Positions 52,078 to 61,000 of a DNA stretch of 64,000 nucleotides are shown piece by piece (positions within the stretch are counted from its first letter, which is position 1; every line of letters starts with the position of its first letter). The position numbers and the translations under genes were made by a program. The stretch is taken from positions 62,001-126,000 of the forward strand of contig NZ_BAABJQ010000011.1 of the NCBI RefSeq assembly GCF_039543385.1, read 5' to 3'. The DNA is from Rugosimonospora acidiphila. GTDB taxonomy: Bacteria > Actinomycetota > Actinomycetes > Mycobacteriales > Micromonosporaceae. The notes below the pieces were generated by a model, which saw nothing but the letters and a program-made list of their open reading frames with translations, ran no database searches and was not told the DNA's origin.

Positions 52078-55000
52078 GTGGCTGGAGGTGGTGACGATTT
52101 CGATCAGCTGATCGGGCCGGTCCTCGACTGGATCGGAAAGATCAGCGCGCGCCTGGCCGGCGAGGTCAACAGCTGGTTGCTGAACAAGCCGCAGGGCAGC
52201 TCGGGCAAGCTGTACGAGCTGGCCGACCTCTACATCAAGGCGAGCGAGACCCTCGCCGACCGCGCGCAGCAGCTCGCCACCATGAGTTCGCCGATCGTCG
52301 AATCGTGGACCGGCACAGCAGCAGAGCAGTTCGCCGAGTACTGGCCCGAGGTTCAGACGGAGTTCTCCAAGGCCATCGGCGGCTTCTCCGGTATAGCGGA
52401 TGTCGTGGAGAACGCCGGCGTCGCGATCGAGACGGCGTTGTGCGAGTTCGCGCTGAATCTCGCCATGCTGGCGTGGGCCATCTACACCATCGCGATGACC
52501 GCCATCACCACCTTTGGACTGTCCACGCTGGCCGCCCCGGCCGCGGAGGAGGCCTGTCGGGAAAGCTTCCTGGTGACGTCCCGGCAGCTGTTGGGGAAGC
52601 TGCTCAGTAAGAAGTTCGTCGGGGAGCTGGCCGACTTCTCGAAGTTCCTCGGTGACCGCACAGTGTTGAGCGCCGGGGCCAAGCAGCTGGCCGATGTCGG
52701 CGAGCACGCGGCCTCGAAGGCGTTGGCCGATTTCGGTGGGGACGCGGCCACGAAGGCGTTGACCGACCTCGGTGAGGACGCGGCCACGAAGGCGTTGGCC
52801 GATGCCGGTGAGGACGCTGCCTCGAACGCGTTGAGTCACGTCGCCGGAGACGCGGCCGACGAGGCCATCCAGAACCTCGGGCGGAAACTGCCGCTCAAGT
52901 GGATAGGTGACCGGCTGGCGGCCCGCTCGATCGCGGAGCACGCGGCCGAAGGGGTCGCCAAGGGCGGCCTGCGCGACATGCTCGGCAGGGTGACCGCGGA
53001 GCACAGCATCGGCTCGGCCCTCGGCGGCCGCGCCGCCTCCCGGGTCGCCGCCCAGGTGATGAAGCGCGCGGCCTACCGCGAGGCGCTGGAGGCGCTCAGC
53101 AGCCAGAGCGCCGGTGAGGTCTGGAAGTTCGTCGGCAAGGACCTGCTCGCCAAGACGCTACCGTCCGCCATCCAGGGAGCGATCGGCTTCGCCGCGTTCC
53201 AGGGCGCGACGACGCTGGGCACCGACCTGCTGGAGGCGCTGCAGGGGCACCACCCGGAGCTGAACATCGTCTCCCTGCTCGAGGAGACCGGGTCCGCGAT
53301 AGCCATGGGTGCGGTCGGCGGCCCGTTGGGCAACCTGGTGGGCCACGGGGTGGTCGGCCAGATTGCGTCGATGACCGCCGGAACCGCCGCGGTGAACGCC
53401 GTCGAGCAGGCCGCCGGCGTGCACGTCGAGTGGTTGAAGAGCATGGTCGGCGCCGCCGGTTTCGGCGCGATGGGCGGAGCCCAGCACGGGCCCGGCATGC
53501 TGGGCACCCGCATGATCGCAGACAGGGCCGAGCGCCTGCTCGATGCGCGTGCGGGCGAGCCGATGCCGGGCAGGGGAGAACTACCGCCACCGGAGGCGAC
53601 CGGTGCCGAGGTCCCGAGGTCGCCGGAGCCGGGTTCCGACACCAACCTGATGGCGGCCGACTCCGGCCTCCCCTCGACGAGCGAGATGCTGAACCTGAGC
53701 GCCCAGACGCAACTGGGGCAGCAGAGGTCGCTCGATCTCGTCGCGCAAGACGAGGGGACGTCCGCGGGCGCCCGGACACCTACTCGCGGCGATGCGCCCA
53801 CTACCCGCGACGGAGCGACCGCTACTCGCGACGGATCGACCGCCCGCAACGGAGCGTCCACCCGCGAGGGGACATCGTCCGATACTAAGCGGTCCACAGT
53901 GGAGCCCAGGAGCGGTGCACGTCCGGACGAGCAGACGGCGGGCCGGGACGCGACGGCGGCAGGTCCGGACGAGGCGGCGGCGCACCCGGACGAGGCGTCG
54001 GCGGATACCTCGACGCGGCACGACCGCGCCGTTGCGCCTGACGGGAGCCTAGCGAGAGCCCACCCGGATCCAGAGCCCACGGATCCGGAGCCGGCGCACG
54101 CCCATGCCGAGACACCCTCGGAGCACGCCGGTTCCTCGGCGGAGCACGACCCGTCCACCGGACAGGAGCATTCGCGGGCGTCGGAACAGGACGCCTCGCA
54201 CCTCGAAACGTCGCACCCGGAGGCCACGCGCCCGGAGGTCTCTCGTCCGGAGACGTCGCACCCGGAGACTTCTCGTCCCGACTCTGAATGGTCGAACGAT
54301 TCGAGTTTCGGGCCCGAGCGGCCGGAGCCGGGCCGGACGGTCGACGGCGAGCGGCCGCCGACCACGGACGGCGATTCCGTCGGTCCGCACCCTGAGCATC
54401 GCGGCGTCGAGGGTCCCGACGACGAGGCTTTGCCACCCGGTCCGGTGCACCCCGCCCCACCGATACGCCCCGACGAACTCCTCGCCGAAGAGCTCGCGCT
54501 GCCGGACATGCCGCCGGATCTCGATCAGGAAGCCGTCGACGCGGCCTTTGCGACGATCATCAGCGATCTTCCGGACCCGGACGGTGTCTCCACCGACCCC
54601 GTTCTCATCAGGGCGCAGCGAGCACACGAGTGGGGTCGAGGAGAGCAGCCGGGCGACGATTCTTACGACGACCCCGAGCGCGATGAGACGCAGTTCGCGA
54701 TGGAGGAGGGCGACGAGGAGCCTCCAGAGCCCAGCGTGGTGACGGGGGCCAGCGCCGATCTGCCAGCAGAGCTTCAGCGCCAGGTCCAGCAGGCAAGGAG
54801 TCGGCTCGCGGGCGACGTCGACGCCGACCCATCGAGGATCGATGGCCTGGACCGCATCGGCCGGCTGGTCGACGGGATTCTCAGGGATGTTGAGCTGGCC
54901 CGGCGGGATGGCGAGCTGCGCCCGCTGATACGTCGCCTCCGTGAACTAAGCATGGAAATCCGCGATCACAACGATCGGTTCCCGGAGGACCTCAACGAGG

Positions 55001-58000
55001 TCGATCCTCTGGGCACGATCGAAGTGGCCACACGTGGGTTGAGCGTCGACCCCCAGACTGGGGAACTCGACCCGTTCACCCGAGCGATTCTTGTTTTGAA
55101 GGGCCCCGAAGCGCTCGTCTCCGCGTTTCGCAAAGTGCTCGGCTCTCAGTTCGAGGAAACGCTGGCCTCAGTCTTCGGGGAAAGGACTGGTCCGGAGCTT
55201 GAAGCGCTGCTCACGTCGAGGCTTGAAGACCACGTCCTACGGCTCACCGACCGGCTGATCCCTCTAGACGAGAATTCGATCTCGCGATTGCTCGTGCCCA
55301 GTAGTCTTCGAGACACCGTCTGGCATGAGTTTGAAGAGGAACCGCTCGGCACTCATATCTGGCCAGACAACGTCATCCTGATGGCACCGGACGACTACAG
55401 CGGGTCCCGATCGATCGGATCGGTGATCGGAACACTGATGCACGAGGGCTACGTCCACGTGCTGCAGTCGGACCGGCGCCCGATCGCAAATGCGATCGAC
55501 GACCAGTGCGTGATGGGAGAAATCTCGACCGGGGACGCGGCCCGGATGAAAGGGGAGCTCCTTTTCGGCGAGGAGTGGGATGCGTTTGTTTTGCAAACCG
55601 AGGTCCTCCGCAGCCTGATCGGATCGTCAACCGACTCTCGGCTACTCAAGTCCTACACCGAACTCGACTTTGAGAACGAGCTCGAGCTGCAAGAAGACCT
55701 GATGCATCTGTATTTCGACGATAACTTAGCGTTCTGGGGCAGAGCGGAGGACGTCCTCGGTACCAGGGATCTGCTGTCGACGACGCCCGAGTTGCAAACG
55801 GCTGCGGTTCTCGGGCGAACCTTGCGAGCCATCATCGGGTCCGCTGACGCCGAGCGCATGCAAGGTACCCTTGTTGGCCCGTTCAGCGAGCGTTACGCCC
55901 GGCGATTCGGCGTCGGCCCCGAGCAGATGAGCGACCGCCCGACGAACTGGCAGCCGCTGCGGCTGCAAACGGCATGGGAGCTTTCCCAGCAGATTCGAAT
56001 GCGGGTCGCTCAAGTGAAGGGCGGTCTGGCTGGTCGAATAGCCGAGGAGGGCGCGCCGGACCAACTCGACGCTTCGGACGTGGTGGACAAGCAAGCCGCT
56101 GACCTGGCCGATCTGGTCACTCACAATTGGCCGAGCGGCGACCTGCGGGGCGTGCTGGACGGGGTCCGTCGACTGGGTGAAGTGCTAGAGGGCTACAGCA
56201 ACCAGTTCGGGGAGTATGACTTCGGGATCTGGTCGAGCATGTTCACGCCGCATCCGGGCGACGAGGATCCGTTGAGCTCGGCCGATCCATCGTTCCCGCC
56301 GGTGGCGGAGAACTCGGAGCCCGCCAGCGGCGGATTCTCTTCGCAACCCGAGGCGAGCCGGGAGACGCAGGAGCCGGATCCATCGGGGTCGGGTGAAGAG
56401 GTCGGTCCGGGGGAGCCGGCGGAGCGTTTGGTGTCGTTGGGTGATGTCGCTGGTGGGTTGGCGGAGCCGGATGGTGGGGTTGGTCGTGGTGACTCCGGCT
56501 TGGGTGGTGAGGGCGGTTTCGGTCATTCGCTCGAGCGTCAGGACGTGCAGAGTGGTAGGTCGCGTTCGGATGACTCGGGTGACGTGCCGGCGGCTGGCGG
56601 AGATGTGGGGCGGGTGTCTGGTGCGGAGTTGGCGGATGGCGTGTTGGGGCGGGTCGCGGAGATCAAGGTGGGTTTGCTTGGTCGGTTGTCTGATTCTGGG
56701 GTTCGGGATCAGTGGGAGTTGCTTGGTCAGGTTGAGGCGTGGGCTGATGGTTTGGCGGGTGAGGTTAGGGCTGGTCGTCCTGGTGTTGAGGTGGAGGAGT
56801 CGGTTCGTGGGTTGTCGGGGGTGCTCGGTGATTATGGGCGTCTGTATGGGGAGCGCGACTTTGAGGGTTTGCTGGGTCTAGCTGGCGGAGACGGGTCGGA
56901 GCGTCCGGCGTCGTTGGGTGATGTGGCTGACGGGTTGACGGATTCGAGTGGTGGGGTTGGTCGTGGTGACTCCGGTTTGGGTGGTGAGGGGGGTTCCGGG
57001 GATTCGCTGGATCGTCTGAAGAGGCAGGCGCGTCGGCCGCGTCCCGATGATTCGGGCGAGGAGCGGGCTGGTCGTGGTGACTCTGGTCCGGCTGATGAGG
57101 GTGGTGGTCCTGCGGAGCCGCTGGAGCGGCTGAGTGAGTCGATTGGTGGGTCGCGTTCCGATGGTTCGGGTGATGTGCCTGCTGTTGGTGACGTTGACCC
57201 GCGGTGGGTGTCTGGTGCGGAGTTGGCGGATTGGGTGTTGGGGCGGGTCGCGGAGGTTAAGGCGGGTTTGCTTGGTCGGCTTTCTGATCCCGCGGTTCGG
57301 GATCAGTATTGGCGGCTTGGTCGGATTGAGGTGTCGGCGAATGATGTGGTGGGTGATGTTGCGGCGGGTCGTCGCGGGGATGAGTCAGTTGGCGGGTTGT
57401 TGGAGGTGCTTGGCGCATACGGGGATGCGTATGGGGAGGGCGACTTCGAGGGGTTGCCGGGTCTGCGTGCCGATGATGGGCATGAGTTGGGTGGCGGGGC
57501 GTCGGAGCCGGTGGGGCCGGTCGTGGAGGAGCGGCCGCTGGCCGAGGATGGTGTTGCGTCGCAGCCTGAGCAGCGGCGGGAGGCGGAAGAGCCGGGTCCG
57601 TCGAGGTCGGGTGAGGGGATCGGCCAGGGCGAAGGGTCGGGGCGTCTGAGGTCGTCGAGCGACCTGACCGATGGGTTGGCGGAGCCGAGTGGTGAGGCTG
57701 GTCGTGGTGACTCTGGTCTGGCTGATGAGGGTGGTGGTCCTGCGGAGCCGCTGGAACCTCAGGGCGTACAGAGTGGTGGGTCGCTTCCAGACGGTTCGGG
57801 TGGTGCGCCGGCCGCTGATGACGTTGACCCGCGGTGGGTGTCTGGTGCGGAGTTGGCGGATCAGGTGTTGGGGCGGGTCGCGGAGATTAAGGCGGGTTTG
57901 CTTGGTCGGCTTTCTGATCCCGCGGTTCGGGATCAGTATTGGCGGCTTGGTCGGATTGAGGTGTCGGCAAACGATGTGGTGGGTGATGTTGCGGCGGGTC

Positions 58001-61000
58001 GTCGTGGGGATGAGTTGGATGAGTCGGTTGGTGGATTGTTGGAGGCGCTTGGCGCATACGGGGATGCGTATGGGGAGGGCGACTTCGAGGGGTTGCCGAG
58101 TCTAGACGCCGACGGCGCGCATGAGTCGTTGAGTGAGCTCGCCGACCCGCTGACCGAGGGTGGTGAGTTCGGGGCGGCTGGCACGGCGATCGAGCCCTTG
58201 GCGGTTGACCACGAGGGGCGGCCGGTCGAGGTCGGCGAGTCCAGACCTTCATCCGTAGACCAGTTCGAGCAGCCGAGCCTGACTCCGGACCAGGAGGAGT
58301 ACGTCGATCGCCAGTTGGCGGCGGACCAGATCGCCATTGCCAATCTCGATGGGACCGTCCGTGATTTCGCCGGGCTGATGCGCGATAACCGGGCTATCCA
58401 GCTGCTCGATGACTGGCAGGTCACGGTCGAGCCGGAGCACGTCTACAAGCAGCGGGTGGCGGAGGCGATAGCGAAAGCGCCGGATAAGCCGTGGACGGCG
58501 GTCGTCGCCGGGACGCGGCGAGCCATGCGATACGTCGTCCGGCTACCCGCCGACAGGTTCGACGCGCAAGTGGATTCGGCCCGTTATCGGTTGACTCGGC
58601 TCGGGTACCAGTCGCGTCTGGTACGTGCCGTGGACGGTGACTGGATCACCTCGGGTTCCCGATTTCGGGATCCGAAGTCCTGGCGCGTGTTCGACGTGCA
58701 CTTCGCCCGGCCGGGCGACTTCGTGCGGGAGCTGCCAGACCTGGTCGATGTCGAGCCGGACGGGTCGATTGTGGGGGAGCCGCGGGGCGGCGGCTTGTTG
58801 GGCGAGTGGGGCGGGTCAGATGCCGAGTCCCGGCTCAACGACGAGCAGAGGGAACACCTCGATCAGGCGATGAGGTCGGCCTCCGCTACCGCCGGCTGGA
58901 TCCGCTCGGTCGTCGAGTCCAACGGGGGAGAGCTTGTCCCCGAATGGGAAGACCACCTGGTGGAGTCGCGGGACGCCTACGCGGCGCGCCTGGCCGGCGA
59001 GACCGACGGACTCGGGCCGAACGAGAAGCCTCGCCTGAGATTTGTCGTGCGCGTGTCCGTTGATGACTTCGCGTCCAACGTCGCCCACGTGGAACTCGGT
59101 CTCGGCACGGCCGGCGGGTTCGACCAGGTCGAGGTGCGTGAGCCCGAGGGCGAGGTGCGCACGAGGGCGACGCGCTGGGTCGATTCTGTGAGCGGCCAGG
59201 CATTCGACCTGCATATCGTTCCGGGCGATAGGACCCTGTCGGGGATCTCCGGTCTCACCGAGGTAGAGCCGGACGGGGCGCCGAGGCGCGAGGCCGCGCA
59301 CGGAGTGGGCGGTGGCTCGCCGGAGGCCCGGGGAGACGCGGATCAGGGTCCGACCGACGAGCGCTACGGGCTGTCCGACGAGCAGTTCGCGCATACCGAG
59401 CGGAAGCTGGAAGACGTCTCCGCCACCGACAAATGGATGCAGTTGGCCATCGACAGATTCCGATCGATCGGGAACGGCAGGAGCCTGGGACTGCACCCCG
59501 ACTGGGAACACGACACGATCGAGTCGCCGGATGGCTACCGGCAGCGCCTGGCCAGCGCGCTGGAGGACGCCGGGCAGCGCCTGGACAGCGCGACTGAGGA
59601 GGCCCGGCAGGGCCGGACGTGGGAAGAAATCGCCAAGGGGGTTCCCGTCCGCCTGCGGTATGTGATCCGGGTGCCCGCCGACACCTTCGAGCTTGACGTC
59701 GACGGCATGAAACGGCACCTGGACCAGTGGGGCTTCGAACAGGTGGAGGTGCGCCAGCCGGAGGGCAACCGGCAGGTCACGGCGACTCGGTGGCGTGACG
59801 GACCGACCCAGCAGGACATGGATGTGTTCTTCGTCAGCGACGCGGCCCACGCGTCCCGGCTGGACCTTCCGACGCTGGTCGAGGCCGACGGGAGCGAGTC
59901 GGAAGGTGCGTCGCTGGTCGATCCGGGGTCGTCCGGTGGCGGGGATCGGCTGACCGTAGGCCACGACATCTACGCCGACGAACGAATCGAGGCCGCCGCC
60001 AACGTTCACGCCCACGTCCTCGCCGCGGTCCGGGGCGCCGGTGGCACACTGCAGCCCGGCCGGGAAGACGCGATCGAGCCGCCGGCGGCCTTCCGTGGGC
60101 GCCTGAACGAGGCGATCCGCGCCGCCGGCTCAACCCGGCCGTGGCGGGAAGTGGCCGACGAGACGCCGCTGGCGATGCGGTACGTCGTCGAACTGCCATT
60201 CGTGGGTTTCAAGCGGAACGTCGGGCGCCTGTGGGAGAGCCTGCTCGCCGGGGATCCGCACAGGTACGAGTGGATACCGGTACGCCGCGAAGGGGGACAG
60301 TGGCCGGAGGAATCGGTCAGCGTTCGGCTCCGGGATCTGGGGACCGGGCAGGTCTTCGACCTTCACGCCGTCTATGAGGGTGGCCTGCGGGGTGAGCTTC
60401 CGGAGCTGCGTGATGAGCGCGCGGCCGGCGAGTACGCCGATTCGTTGTTCGAGAAGGCAGCGGCCTCGGCGACGGAGATCGGCGGGCACATCCAGGAGGG
60501 CGGCGCGGAGCTGGTCTCCGATCCGTCGGTGCCGGAGGATGAGTTCAGGGCGGGTTTCCTCGACTCGTTCAGCACGGCCGCCCGGGACCAGACCCTGGAG
60601 GGCATCGCCGACGATACGCCGGCCCTGAAGTACGTGGCCGCCGTGGACTCCGAGAACCTCGAACGCGCCCAGCAGCGCGTCATCGAGCACCTTCGCGGCC
60701 TGGACTACGAGCAGATGCCGGCGCTCAACCGCGGGGGAGATTTCCGCGTCTGGGGTAGCCGCTGGCGCGGGCGCAACGGCGACGTCTTCGATCTGCACCT
60801 GGTGCCGAGGGGCGAGTCCGCCCTGGACCTACCGGAGGTGTACAACCAGCCGCGCCGGACGCCCGGGTCGGATCCCTCCCCCTGGGAGGCCGACCTGTGG
60901 CGAGAGGCCACGGGCGAGACGGCCGTGCCGCCACTGGACGCCACCGAAGTGCCGCACGAAGGGGACACCACCGACGCTCCTGATGGAGGGGACGTCACCG

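Noticed and set aside
55441..55467. Canonical HExxH zinc protease motif in the giant protein
   Set aside because: The sequence reads HEGYVH, which is HExxxH, so I list it only as a possible peptidase-like domain.
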